A stretch of 64,000 nucleotides of DNA from a bacterium (GTDB lineage: Bacteria > Chloroflexota > Dormibacteria > UBA8260 > Bog-877): assembly GCA_021802115.1 (NCBI GenBank), contig JAKABA010000008.1, forward strand, positions 1 to 64,000. The letters are read 5' to 3'. Made by a program: the position numbers and the translations under genes. Below, piece by piece: positions 43,294 through 50,860 of the stretch; positions within the stretch are counted from its first letter, which is position 1; every line of letters begins with the position of its first letter. The notes beneath the pieces are model-generated. The model did not search any database. It was not told where the DNA came from and saw only the letters and a list, made by a program, of their open reading frames with translations.

Positions 43294-43775
43294 CTCACTT
43301 GCTCCTTCGGGTAGCGCCGCAGCTGCGATGGGCCGGAGGCTCAAAGCTGACCACCCGACTCCCGATCGGCTCAATTCTCCTCCGGCACAAATCCCTCGGC
43401 CTGCCCGGCATACCCGACGATGCTCGGGCACCCGGGGACGCATTGGCGGGCCGGCTGGTCCTGGCGCAGGTGAATCACGGGGGCAGACGAGAAGCGCAGT
43501 GCCGACTGCTCTCGCGGCCCATGGAGCCGGGGAACCTGGGCTGGCCGGAGACCGCCGGGCGAACCCGCGAATCGGCGACCGGCCTGAGCGGAGCGGTAGT
43601 CCCCGGGCGCCTTTGGGACAGCCCGCCTCGTTGCCGGCCAGCATTGCGAGGCGGCGGGGAACGCTCAAAACCCGAGATGGGTCGAGGACCAGGACGCCTG
43701 GAAGCGCCGGTGCGTGCGGACCAACCATGGACAATTGCCAAGATCGCCCGGCCCAGAGCGAGAAGGAGGGAGGCC
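43294..43775. other. intergenic region between divergent hut genes
   Basis: About 480 bp without a supported gene. It should contain the hutH promoter and any hut operator. I found no palindrome convincing enough to call, apart from a short GTCAG/CTGAC inverted repeat near 43812-43829, inside the next feature. Confidence 0.4.
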
Positions 43776-43847
43776 ATGAGACAGCTCAGCCACCGCATCG
43801 ACCAGGTGTTGCGGTCAGAACACCCTGACACTAGACCAGTACCGTGA
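43776..43847 (+). CDS. possible 23-aa leader peptide upstream of hutU
   Basis: ATG at 43776 is preceded by a perfect AAGGAGG (43763-43769), six bases away, the best Shine-Dalgarno in the area. It encodes MRQLSHRIDQVLRSEHPDTR plus three residues and stop. It is not histidine-rich enough for a clear attenuator (two His). It may be a leader peptide or the remnant of a gene. A further short frame (43861-44118) follows it. Confidence 0.3.
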   Translation: MRQLSHRIDQVLRSEHPDTRPVP

Positions 43848-43973
43848 GGTGGGGTGGAAGATGTATGAGGTCTGCCGCGCCGCCTGCCACCACGAGCGGA
43901 TGCTGGCCGAGGTCAGTTCCTTCCGACGGCAGGCGGAGCGCTGCTTCCGACTGGCCCTGACAGAGGGAGGAAC

Positions 43974-44132
43974 GTGCTCGAAGATACTGATCAGCAACGC
44001 ACCCTCTGCGCTGCTTGCGGGAGCGGCGACGCGGATAATGCGGAGCCGGTTGCGCTCGCGCTGCTCGACTGGACGGGGGAACGAGTCGCCCCAATCCTGG
44101 CAACGTCCGGGGCCATGACCCCGGTCCGGTGA
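43974..44132 (+). CDS. possible 52-aa protein with CxxC upstream of hutU
   Basis: GTG at 43974 with GGGAGG upstream encodes a 52-residue frame containing CAACGSGD (CxxC) and a [19 protein letters not shown] segment that reads like real protein. It ends 20 bp before hutU. It overlaps the frame 43861-44118 in another phase. No family is recognised; the call rests on Shine-Dalgarno, position and composition only. Confidence 0.3.
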   Translation: MLEDTDQQRTLCAACGSGDADNAEPVALALLDWTGERVAPILATSGAMTPVR

Positions 44133-44152
44133 GCAGTCCAAGAGGATCTGAC

Positions 44153-45820
44153 ATGGTTAAGAGCAACGCCGTCCCCCGTCCGGTTCGGGCTCCCCGCGGT
44201 GCTGATATCAGCTGCCAAGGCTGGCCCCAGGAGGCCGTCCTGCGAATGTTGATGAACAACCTCGACCCGGAGGTAGCCGAAAATCCCGACCAGCTCATCG
44301 TGTACGGGGGCTCGGGCCGGGCGGCCCGCTCGTGGGACGCCTTTGACGCCATCGTGAGGACTCTCAGGGGGCTCAAGGGCGACGAGACCATGCTGGTGCA
44401 GTCCGGCAAGCCGGTGGGAGTCTTTCGAACCCACGAGTGGGCCCCCCGGGTGCTCATCGCCAACGCCAACCTGGCGCCCGACTGGGCGACTCCGGAGGAG
44501 TTCCGGCGGCTGGAGGCGGAGGGCCTGACCATGTATGGCCAGATGACCGCCGGCTCCTGGATCTACATTGGCACCCAGGGGATTCTGCAGGGCACCTACG
44601 AGACCTTCGCCGCGGTCGCCAGGAAGCGCTTCGGCGGCTCTCTCGCAGGCACTGTGACACTGACCGCCGGGTTGGGCGGCATGGGAGGCGCGCAGCCTCT
44701 GGCCGTCACCATGAACGGAGGGGTCGCGCTCTGCGTGGAGGTCGACCCGGAGCGGATCCAGCGGCGTTTGGACCATCGTTACCTGGATCGTTGGGCCCCT
44801 GACCTGGACTCCGCCCTGGAGTTGGCCGAATCGGCACGGCAGCAGCGCCGGGCGCTCTCGATTGGAGTTGTCGGCAACGCCAGCGAGCTGGTCCCCGAAA
44901 TCGTCCGCAGGGGCTTCCAGGTCGACGTGGCGACCGATCAGACCGCCGCCCACGACCCTCTGATGTACCTGCCTTCAGGGCTGACCCTGCCCGAGGCCGC
45001 TGACCTCCGGCTGGAGGATCCCGACGACTACATCCGGCGCAGCCGGCAGGCTATGGCGCGCCACGTGGAGGCGCTGGTCGAGCTGATGGATCGGGGAGCG
45101 GAGGTGTTCGACTACGGGAACAGCCTGCGGGCCGAGGCCAAGCTGGGCGGATTCGAGCGCGCCTTCGACTATCCCGGCTTCGTGCCCGCCTACATCCGTC
45201 CCCTCTTCTGCGAGGGGGTCGGGCCATTCCGTTGGGCAGCCCTGAGCGGTGATCCGACGGATATCGCCGCCACCGACCGGGCAGTGCTGGAAGAGTTCCC
45301 GGAGAACGAGTCGCTGGCCCGCTGGATCAAGATGGCCGGGGAGAGGGTGGCCTTCCAGGGGCTTCCGGCTCGAATCTGCTGGCTCGGCTTCCGGGAGCGC
45401 GACCGGCTGGGCCTGCGCTTCAACCGGATGGTGGCGAGCGGCGAGCTGAAGGCCCCCATCGTCATCGGCCGCGACCACCTCGACTCCGGGTCGGTGGCCT
45501 CCCCCTACCGAGAGACGGAGTCGATGCGGGACGGCAGCGATGCCATCGCTGACTGGCCCTTGCTCAACGCCATGCTCAACGTCGCCAGCGGCGCCACCTG
45601 GGTGTCCATCCACCATGGTGGAGGGGTGGGGATCGGACGCTCCATCCATGCCGGGCTGGTGGCGGTCGCGGATGGCACCGAGCTGGCGGCGGAGAAGCTC
45701 GCCCGGTGCCTGACCAATGACCCCGGAACCGGGGTCATGCGGCACGCGGACGCCGGCTACGAGATCGCCGTGGATGCCGCCCGAGCGCGGGGACTGCGGA
45801 TACCCATGTCAGAGGCCTAG
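44153..45820 (+). CDS. hutU: urocanate hydratase
   Basis: 555 residues of typical urocanase. Visible family blocks: [71 protein letters not shown], and [18 protein letters not shown]; the C-terminal [20 protein letters not shown] carries NAD-binding features. It hydrates urocanate to imidazolone propionate using bound NAD+. The ATG at 44153 has AGAGGA upstream. Its TAG stop overlaps the GTG start of hutF by one base. Confidence 0.97.
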   Translation: MVKSNAVPRPVRAPRGADISCQGWPQEAVLRMLMNNLDPEVAENPDQLIVYGGSGRAARSWDAFDAIVRTLRGLKGDETMLVQSGKPVGVFRTHEWAPRVLIANANLAPDWATPEEFRRLEAEGLTMYGQMTAGSWIYIGTQGILQGTYETFAAVARKRFGGSLAGTVTLTAGLGGMGGAQPLAVTMNGGVALCVEVDPERIQRRLDHRYLDRWAPDLDSALELAESARQQRRALSIGVVGNASELVPEIVRRGFQVDVATDQTAAHDPLMYLPSGLTLPEAADLRLEDPDDYIRRSRQAMARHVEALVELMDRGAEVFDYGNSLRAEAKLGGFERAFDYPGFVPAYIRPLFCEGVGPFRWAALSGDPTDIAATDRAVLEEFPENESLARWIKMAGERVAFQGLPARICWLGFRERDRLGLRFNRMVASGELKAPIVIGRDHLDSGSVASPYRETESMRDGSDAIADWPLLNAMLNVASGATWVSIHHGGGVGIGRSIHAGLVAVADGTELAAEKLARCLTNDPGTGVMRHADAGYEIAVDAARARGLRIPMSEA

Positions 45821-47163
45821 TGGCCAGCTTCCTATTGGAGCTGGCCTGGACCGGAGACCGGTTCCAGCGCCGCCTGCTTCTGGAGGAGGTTGCCGGGACC
45901 ATCGCTCACTTGGAGCCCCTCGGTGCCGGACCGGCACCGGCGGAGGCGGTGGTGGTGTCGGGCCTCACCCTCCCCGGCCTCAACAACGTCCATTCCCACG
46001 CCTTCCACCGGGCCCTGCGCGGGCGCACCGAAGAACCCGCCGGGGCCGACGGGGACTTCTGGAGCTGGCGCGCGGAGATGTACCGGCTGGCGGGTAGGCT
46101 AGAGCCGACGACCTACTTCCAGCTGGCGCGGGCGGCGTTCGCGGAGATGGCCCTGGCCGGGATAACCGCGGTGGGCGAGTTCCACTACCTCCATCACCAG
46201 GCAGCCGGCCAGCCCTACCCAGGGCCGGCGATGGAGGAGGCCCTGGTCGCCGCGGCGGCAGAGGCGGGGGTCCGCCTCACCCTGCTCGACACCTGCTACC
46301 TGCGGCCGGGCTTCCAGGGCGGCCCTTTGGAGGGCCCGGCAATGCGGTTCTCGGACCGAGACGCCATGGCCTGGGCGCGCCGGGTGGACAGCTTCCCAGA
46401 GCACCCCGGCCTGAGACGGGCAGCCGCAATTCACAGCGTGCGGGCGCTGGACCCGGCAGCGATCAGGATCGTCGCGGGCTGGGCGCGGGAGCACGGTGCT
46501 CCTCTTCATGTCCACCTGTCTGAGCAGGTGGCTGAGAATCTCGATTGCGCGGCGGCCACGGGGATGACCCCGACCGCGCTGCTGCAAAGCCTGGAGGGAC
46601 TCGGCCCGACCACCACCGCGATCCACGCCATCCACCTCAGCCCGGACGACGTGCGGCTGCTGGGGGAGACCTCCACGGCCGTCTGCGTCTGCCCCACCAC
46701 CGAGCGGGATCTCGGCGATGGAGTGTGCCCGGCAGCGGCCCTCGCCGGGGCCGGCAGTCCTCTCTGCCTCGGCAGCGACAGCAACTCCATGGTCGACTTG
46801 TTCGAGGAGGCCCGGGCGGTGGAGCTGGACCAGAGGCTGGTCACCCACCGCCGCGGCATACACTCCGCCACCTCGTTGCTGCGGGCGGCCACCAGCGCTG
46901 GGGCAGCCGCCCTTGGCTGGAATTCTGGCGAGCTCGCGGTCGGACGCCTGGCAGACTTCGTGAGCTTGGAGCTGGAGACGCCGCGACTGGCCGGCCCCGG
47001 CGAGCGGGACCTGCTCTCCCGGGTGGTCTATGGGGCCGCCCCCAGTGACATCCGTGAGGTGGTGGTGGGCGGGCGGCCGATCGTGAGCGGCGGCCGCCAC
47101 CTGCGCCTGGGCGCGGTGGGCTCGCTGCTCACTCAGGTCATGTCCGACCTGGAGGCGCCTTGA
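45820..47163 (+). CDS. hutF: formimidoylglutamate deiminase
   Basis: 447 residues of the amidohydrolase superfamily. LPGLNNVHSHAFHRALRGRTEE is the HutF version of the metal-binding HxH motif; GVRLTLLDTCYLRPGFQG is also characteristic. Later histidines (LHVHLSEQ, AIHAIHLS) and the aspartate in LCLGSDSNSM complete the metal site. It converts N-formimidoyl-L-glutamate to N-formyl-L-glutamate plus ammonia, the route that needs HutG next (not in the window). This means folate is not needed for this step, unlike the formiminotransferase route. Confidence 0.93.
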   Translation: MASFLLELAWTGDRFQRRLLLEEVAGTIAHLEPLGAGPAPAEAVVVSGLTLPGLNNVHSHAFHRALRGRTEEPAGADGDFWSWRAEMYRLAGRLEPTTYFQLARAAFAEMALAGITAVGEFHYLHHQAAGQPYPGPAMEEALVAAAAEAGVRLTLLDTCYLRPGFQGGPLEGPAMRFSDRDAMAWARRVDSFPEHPGLRRAAAIHSVRALDPAAIRIVAGWAREHGAPLHVHLSEQVAENLDCAAATGMTPTALLQSLEGLGPTTTAIHAIHLSPDDVRLLGETSTAVCVCPTTERDLGDGVCPAAALAGAGSPLCLGSDSNSMVDLFEEARAVELDQRLVTHRRGIHSATSLLRAATSAGAAALGWNSGELAVGRLADFVSLELETPRLAGPGERDLLSRVVYGAAPSDIREVVVGGRPIVSGGRHLRLGAVGSLLTQVMSDLEAP

Positions 47164-48341
47164 AGGCGCTGCGCAACGTGGGGCGCCTGCTGAGCCCGGG
47201 CTCGCCTCCGCGCCGGAACGTGGACGTCCTTGTCGATGGCGACCTGGTCGCCGCCGTGGTTCCGGCCGGCCAGGGTGGCCCGGTCGAGGAGGATTTCGAC
47301 TGCGCCGGATGCCTGCTGACCCCGGGGCTGATTGACGCTCACACCCATCCCCTCTACGCGCGGGCCCGGCTGGCGGAGGCGGCGCAACGGGCGGCGGGCG
47401 CCTCGTATTCCGCGCTGGCAGCCGCCGGGGGCGGCATCAACGCCACTGTTCGCGATACCCGGGAGGCCCCGTTCGCGGAGCTGGAGTTGGGCGTCAGGGG
47501 CAGGCTCCAACGCTGGCTCGGCCAGGGCACTACCACGGTGGAGGCCAAGACCGGCTACTGGCTGGCGCGAGATGGAGAGCTGGCTGCCGTAGCCCTGCTG
47601 AGACGCCTGGCCAACGATCGTTCGCTGCCGCGCCTGGAGGTGACCTACCTGGCCGCCCACGAGGTTCCTCCAGAGCATCTGAGCGACCGCGCAGACTACG
47701 TGCAGAAGGTGGTGGATTGGTGCCCGGACGCGCGCCGGGCCGGGGCCTCATTCTGCGATGTGTTCTGCGACGAGGGGGCCTTCACGGTCGCGGAGTCGGA
47801 GCGGATCCTCGCCGCCGCCGCCGCTGCGGGCCTGCGGCTGCGGCTCCACGCCGACGAGCTGGGACTTAGCGGAGGCGCCCTGCTGGCGGCCCGGCTGAGA
47901 GCAGTCTCCGCCGATCATCTGCTGCGGATCGGGCCCGCCGAGGTGGACGCGCTGGCCGGCGCCGGCACCGTCGCCACCCTCTGCCCGGTGACCGCCCTCA
48001 ACATGGGCCAGCTCCCGCCGGCGAGGGCCCTGCTCGATGCCGGGGTGACGGTGGCCCTGGGCAGTGACCACAATCCGGGCACGTCCGGCACCACCAGCAT
48101 GAGCCTGGTGCTCTACCTGGCCATCACCGAGTTGGGCCTGAGCGTCGAGGAGGCCCTGGCCGCAGCCACCCTCGGAGGGGCGCGGTCTCTGGCGGTGACA
48201 GACCGAGGCCGGGTCGAGCCGGGAATGCTGGCCGACCTGGTCCTCTGGCAGGCCGACCACGAGGGCGCCTTCGCCTGGGAGCCTGGGCTGCGCGCGCGTC
48301 GGGTCTGGCGGGGTGGCGCCGAGCTAGCGCCGAAAGGTTAG
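47160..48341 (+). CDS. hutI: imidazolonepropionase
   Basis: 393 residues. LTPGLIDAHTHPLYARARL gives the metal-binding HxH and Arg; AAGGGINATVRDTR is the HutI substrate loop; AHEVPPEH, LRLHADELGLSGGA and ALGSDHNPGTS supply the other metal ligands. It opens the imidazolone ring to formimidoylglutamate, the substrate of the HutF encoded just upstream. The TTG start overlaps the hutF stop (TTGA) behind GGAGG. The 3' end overlaps the convergent rsmG gene by 18 bp. Confidence 0.95.
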   Translation: MKALRNVGRLLSPGSPPRRNVDVLVDGDLVAAVVPAGQGGPVEEDFDCAGCLLTPGLIDAHTHPLYARARLAEAAQRAAGASYSALAAAGGGINATVRDTREAPFAELELGVRGRLQRWLGQGTTTVEAKTGYWLARDGELAAVALLRRLANDRSLPRLEVTYLAAHEVPPEHLSDRADYVQKVVDWCPDARRAGASFCDVFCDEGAFTVAESERILAAAAAAGLRLRLHADELGLSGGALLAARLRAVSADHLLRIGPAEVDALAGAGTVATLCPVTALNMGQLPPARALLDAGVTVALGSDHNPGTSGTTSMSLVLYLAITELGLSVEEALAAATLGGARSLAVTDRGRVEPGMLADLVLWQADHEGAFAWEPGLRARRVWRGGAELAPKG

Positions 48342-48950
48342 GACCCTGGCGCAGCCGCTCTCCACCATCCGGGGAGAGGACAGCCCCAGGCTGGCGCAGA
48401 GCCGCTCCAAGGAGGGGTCAAGCCGGAACGACTCCCCGACCATGAGCAGCGCCGCCCCGCCGTCGGCCATAAGCGGAGCCACGGTCGGCAAGAGGCGCAG
48501 CGGGGGGGCGACCGCCCGGGCCACCAGGACCCTGGCTCTGGGCCGCCGGGCCTGACGCCCCAGTTCGGTGGCGTCTCGGGCAATTACCTCGACTCTCGCC
48601 AGTTGGAGCGAGCGGACACAGCGATCCAGGAAGGCCGCCTTGTTGCGCTGTCGCTCCACCAGGACGAACCGAACCCGGGGCAGGGCGATCGCCAGCGGGA
48701 CCCCTGGGACCCCGCCGCCACTGCCCAGATCCAGCGCCAGCTCATCGTCGCGCCATCGAGCCAGGCCGAGCAGGCTGAGAGCTTCCTCAATGTGCCGGGC
48801 CCAGGCATCCTCGCGGGGCACCCGGGTCAGGTTGAGGCTGGTGTTTTCGCGGTAGAGCAGCTCGAGATACTGCTCCAGCCGGAGCCGGGTCTCGGGGGTC
48901 ACCGCCGCAGCACCGGGTAGCTCGAGCGGCTCCTTGGTCTCCACCGCCAA
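48324..48950 (-). CDS. rsmG: 16S rRNA (guanine527-N7)-methyltransferase RsmG
   Basis: 208 residues. NLTRVPREDAWARHIEEAL near residue 40, then the SAM motif ALDLGSGGGVPGVPLAIALP and VLVERQRNKAAFLDRCV are the RsmG hallmarks. It methylates G527 of 16S rRNA. The TTG at 48948-48950 is used; the GTG two codons downstream is an alternative. In many genomes rsmG lies near parAB and mnmG; here it is isolated next to hutI and bioY. Confidence 0.94.
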   Translation of the reverse strand: MAVETKEPLELPGAAAVTPETRLRLEQYLELLYRENTSLNLTRVPREDAWARHIEEALSLLGLARWRDDELALDLGSGGGVPGVPLAIALPRVRFVLVERQRNKAAFLDRCVRSLQLARVEVIARDATELGRQARRPRARVLVARAVAPPLRLLPTVAPLMADGGAALLMVGESFRLDPSLERLCASLGLSSPRMVESGCARVLTFRR

Positions 48951-49035
48951 CCAGGGTACGGGAGCGCGTGCCGCAACCGGCCAACGGTTGGGACGAGTGC
49001 GTGGCGGCCGGGGGCCGGCCAGGCGCCGGCTGCGG

Positions 49036-49065
49036 TTGACAGCGGCCCCGGCGCTCCCGTAGCGT
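49036..49065 (+). promoter_or_regulatory. bioY promoter (TTGACA ... TAGCGT), leaderless
   Basis: A perfect -35 TTGACA (49036-49041), 18-bp spacer and TAGCGT (49060-49065). The ATG of bioY is seven bases after the -10 box, so the transcript starts at or beside the start codon. Confidence 0.7.
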
Positions 49066-49072
49066 CCCTGGC

Positions 49073-49672
49073 ATGCTTGCCGGGGCCGCCATCCGCAAAC
49101 GGGACCTGGTGCTCGGGGACCTCGTCCCGGGCGCCCTGGTGCGCGACATCCTGATGGTGGTGGGCTTCGCCGGCGGAGTTGGGCTGTTCGCGCAGCTTGC
49201 CTTCAAGCTCCCCTTCACTCCGGTCCCGATCACCGGCCAGACCTTCGCGGTCCTGCTTGGCGGCATGGCCCTGGGTCCTAGGCGCGCCGCCGCCGGGATG
49301 GCCCTCTACCTGGCCGTCGGGCTGGTGGGGGTGCCCTGGTTCGCCCAGGGCTCGGGCGGACTCAGCGCTCTGGCGACGCCCAGCTTCGGCTACATACTGG
49401 GATTCCTGGTGGCCGCCACCGGGATCGGCTATCTGGCCTCCCGGCGTTTCGACCGTCGGCCCCTCACGGTGCTGGCGGCGATGGTGGCCGGCAATCTGGT
49501 GATCTACCTCTTCGGGGCCACCTGGCTGGCGGTCGATCTCCACCTCAGTGCCGGCGCCGCCATCTCTCTGGGGGTTGCGCCGTTCCTGATCGGCGACGCC
49601 ATCAAGGCGCTGGCGGCGATGGGGCTGTTCCCAGGAACCTGGCGGTTGGTGGGCGCGGCCGACCGCCGCTGA
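49073..49672 (+). CDS. bioY: biotin transporter BioY (ECF transporter S component)
   Basis: 199 residues with about six membrane segments. The BioY fingerprint is visible: LPFTPVPITGQTFAVLLGGMALGPRRAAAGMALYLAVGLVG-type order, with PVPITGQT at residues about 49-56, GGLSALATPSFGYILGF and the C-terminal PFLIGDAIKALAA. It binds biotin and works with an ECF A/A'/T energy module, no genes of which are nearby. It is convergent with the sufT-like gene. Confidence 0.92.
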   Translation: MLAGAAIRKRDLVLGDLVPGALVRDILMVVGFAGGVGLFAQLAFKLPFTPVPITGQTFAVLLGGMALGPRRAAAGMALYLAVGLVGVPWFAQGSGGLSALATPSFGYILGFLVAATGIGYLASRRFDRRPLTVLAAMVAGNLVIYLFGATWLAVDLHLSAGAAISLGVAPFLIGDAIKALAAMGLFPGTWRLVGAADRR

Positions 49673-49687
49673 TCCGACCCGGTCCGG

Positions 49688-50047
49688 TCAGTAGAGGCCC
49701 AGTTCCAGGCGCACCTCGTCCGAGGCCATGGTGTGGGGGTCCCAAGGAGGGTCCCAGACCAACTCCACCCTCACGTCGCGGATTCCAGGAAGGAACTGGG
49801 TGGCCGAGTGCACCTGGGACTCGATCATCGGTCCCAGCGGGCAGTAGGGGCTGGTGAGGGTCAGGCGGATGTTGGCATCGCCCTCCTCGCTCAGGTCCAC
49901 GCCATAGACCAATCCCAGGCTCACGATGTCAAGGCCAAGCTCAGGGTCGATCACCTCACGGAGGGCATCCTGGACGTCCTCCGAGGTCAGGCGCGGTCCG
50001 GCCACCGGCTGAGCTGCCGGCGCGGTCGCCTCATCGCTGTCACTCAT
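49688..50047 (-). CDS. sufT: SufT/PaaD-like iron-sulfur assembly factor
   Basis: 119 residues of the MIP18/DUF59 family. The conserved block REVIDPELGLDIVSLGLVYGV and the cysteine-containing LTLTSPYCPLGPMI are present, with DPPWDPHTMASDE at the C-terminus as in SUF-linked PaaD-like proteins. It assists [Fe-S] maturation. Its start overlaps the sufU stop by eight bases. Confidence 0.9.
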   Translation of the reverse strand: MSDSDEATAPAAQPVAGPRLTSEDVQDALREVIDPELGLDIVSLGLVYGVDLSEEGDANIRLTLTSPYCPLGPMIESQVHSATQFLPGIRDVRVELVWDPPWDPHTMASDEVRLELGLY

Positions 50048-50498
50048 GGGGCTCCTCCACCTGCTCCAGGCCCGCCTCCAGAGCGGTCCACGGCAGCATC
50101 GCGCACTTGACCCGAGCCACGTAGCGACGGACCCCGGCCAGCGCCTCGAGGTCGCCCATGTCGCCGAGCTCGGCGGGATCCTTGCCCTCCACCAGCATCT
50201 GGCGGAAGCGGGCGATCAACTGGCGCACCTCGGCCATCGGCTTGCCGTCGACCTCCTCCGCCATCATCGACGCGGAGGCCATCGATATCGAGCACCCCTG
50301 GCCATCGAAGCCGACCGCCTCCACCCCCCGGTCGGTGACCAGGAGGCTCACGTCCACCTCATCACCACACAGGGGGTTGTGGCCGTGGGCGGAGCCGTTG
50401 GCCCGCTCGAGCAAACCCCGGTGGCGGGGATGGCGGTAGTGGTCCAGGAGAATCTCCCGGAAAAGCTCGTCGTCCACAGCGGAGCTGGGTGCTTGCAC
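50040..50498 (-). CDS. sufU: SUF system scaffold/zinc sulfurtransferase SufU
   Basis: 152 residues, SufU-type NifU-like protein. Three conserved cysteines lie in NPLCGDEVDV, GQGCSISMASASMM and RVKCAMLPW, and an Asp follows the first Cys; the GQGCSIS block and the insertion after it distinguish SufU from IscU. It accepts sulfur from SufS. The GTG at 50496-50498 lies six bases after a TACGAT box, indicating a leaderless transcript separate from the upstream suf genes, which end in a terminator. Confidence 0.93.
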   Translation of the reverse strand: MQAPSSAVDDELFREILLDHYRHPRHRGLLERANGSAHGHNPLCGDEVDVSLLVTDRGVEAVGFDGQGCSISMASASMMAEEVDGKPMAEVRQLIARFRQMLVEGKDPAELGDMGDLEALAGVRRYVARVKCAMLPWTALEAGLEQVEEPHE

Positions 50499-50504
50499 CT
50501 TCCC

Positions 50505-50510
50505 ATCGTA
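50505..50510 (-). promoter_or_regulatory. -10 box of leaderless sufU promoter (TACGAT)
   Basis: TACGAT ends six bases before GTG 50498 and is just beyond the terminator at 50521-50557, so sufU-sufT can be transcribed independently. Confidence 0.45.
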
Positions 50511-50520
50511 CGCCGTGGTG

Positions 50521-50557
50521 AAAACAAAAGCGGGGCCGGGCAGCTACCCGGCCCCGC
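50521..50557 (-). terminator. strong intrinsic terminator between sufS and sufU
   Basis: On the minus strand a perfect 11-bp GC stem (GCGGGGCCGGG / CCCGGCCCCGC, loop of six) is followed by CTTTTGTTTT. It ends the small transcription unit and any read-through from sufS. Confidence 0.92.
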
Positions 50558-50609
50558 CGTAGGGCGATGGAATAAGAATCACCGACGCAGGACGGCCACG
50601 GAGTCGAGC

Positions 50610-50687
50610 TCAGGCCCTCTTGAAGCCCCCGTGGGTGACCAGCGCCTCCAAAGAGTTCAGGTCCCGGCCGTGATCCTCAATCGGCAC
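50610..50687 (-). CDS. possible 25-aa downstream part of a small suf-locus protein
   Basis: A GTG-started frame encoding MPIEDHGRDLNSLEALVTHG plus five residues, overlapping the end of the 15-residue frame at 50677-50724 by 11 bases in another phase. It lacks a good Shine-Dalgarno. Joined to the upstream frame by a one-base shift at the GGGG run (50687-50690) it would read as one continuous protein of about 38 residues, so it may be the second half of a frameshifted gene. Confidence 0.3.
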   Translation of the reverse strand: MPIEDHGRDLNSLEALVTHGGFKRA

Positions 50688-50724
50688 CCCAGGTGGTGAG
50701 AATCGATTTAGTTCGTTCGGGCAT
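50677..50724 (-). CDS. possible 15-aa peptide with strong ribosome binding site
   Basis: ATG 50724, eight bases after a perfect AAGGAGG (50733-50739), encodes MPERTKSILTTWGAD and stops. It lies in a self-contained unit: TAAAAT at 50808-50813, a leader hairpin at 50759-50780 and an intrinsic terminator at 50521-50557. The peptide resembles no family I know. It could be a leader peptide, a RiPP-like precursor or the first half of a frameshifted small protein. Confidence 0.4.
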   Translation of the reverse strand: MPERTKSILTTWGAD

Positions 50725-50758
50725 GGGCATTCCCTCCTTTTCTTGGGGTACCGCTACA

Positions 50759-50780
50759 GGCCGGGCAACCATTGCCGGCC
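50759..50780 (-). ncRNA. leader hairpin of a short transcript between sufS and sufU
   Basis: GGCC-GGCAA / TTGCC-GGCC with a single bulged base and a three-base loop. It lies between the probable start site (near 50801, after TAAAAT 50808-50813) and the AAGGAGG of the tiny ORF. The whole transcript would be about 275 nt, 50801 to about 50525. Confidence 0.4.
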
Positions 50781-50860
50781 AGGCGGCCGGACGACGCTGT
50801 CGCGAGTATTTTAGTCCTGACGCGACCGAAATTGGGGACGTCGGAAGCCCGCGAACGGAT

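Noticed and set aside
43475..43831. 118-residue minus-strand open frame between hutH and hutU
   Set aside because: No start signal or family; Arg/Pro-rich composition typical of a spurious frame.
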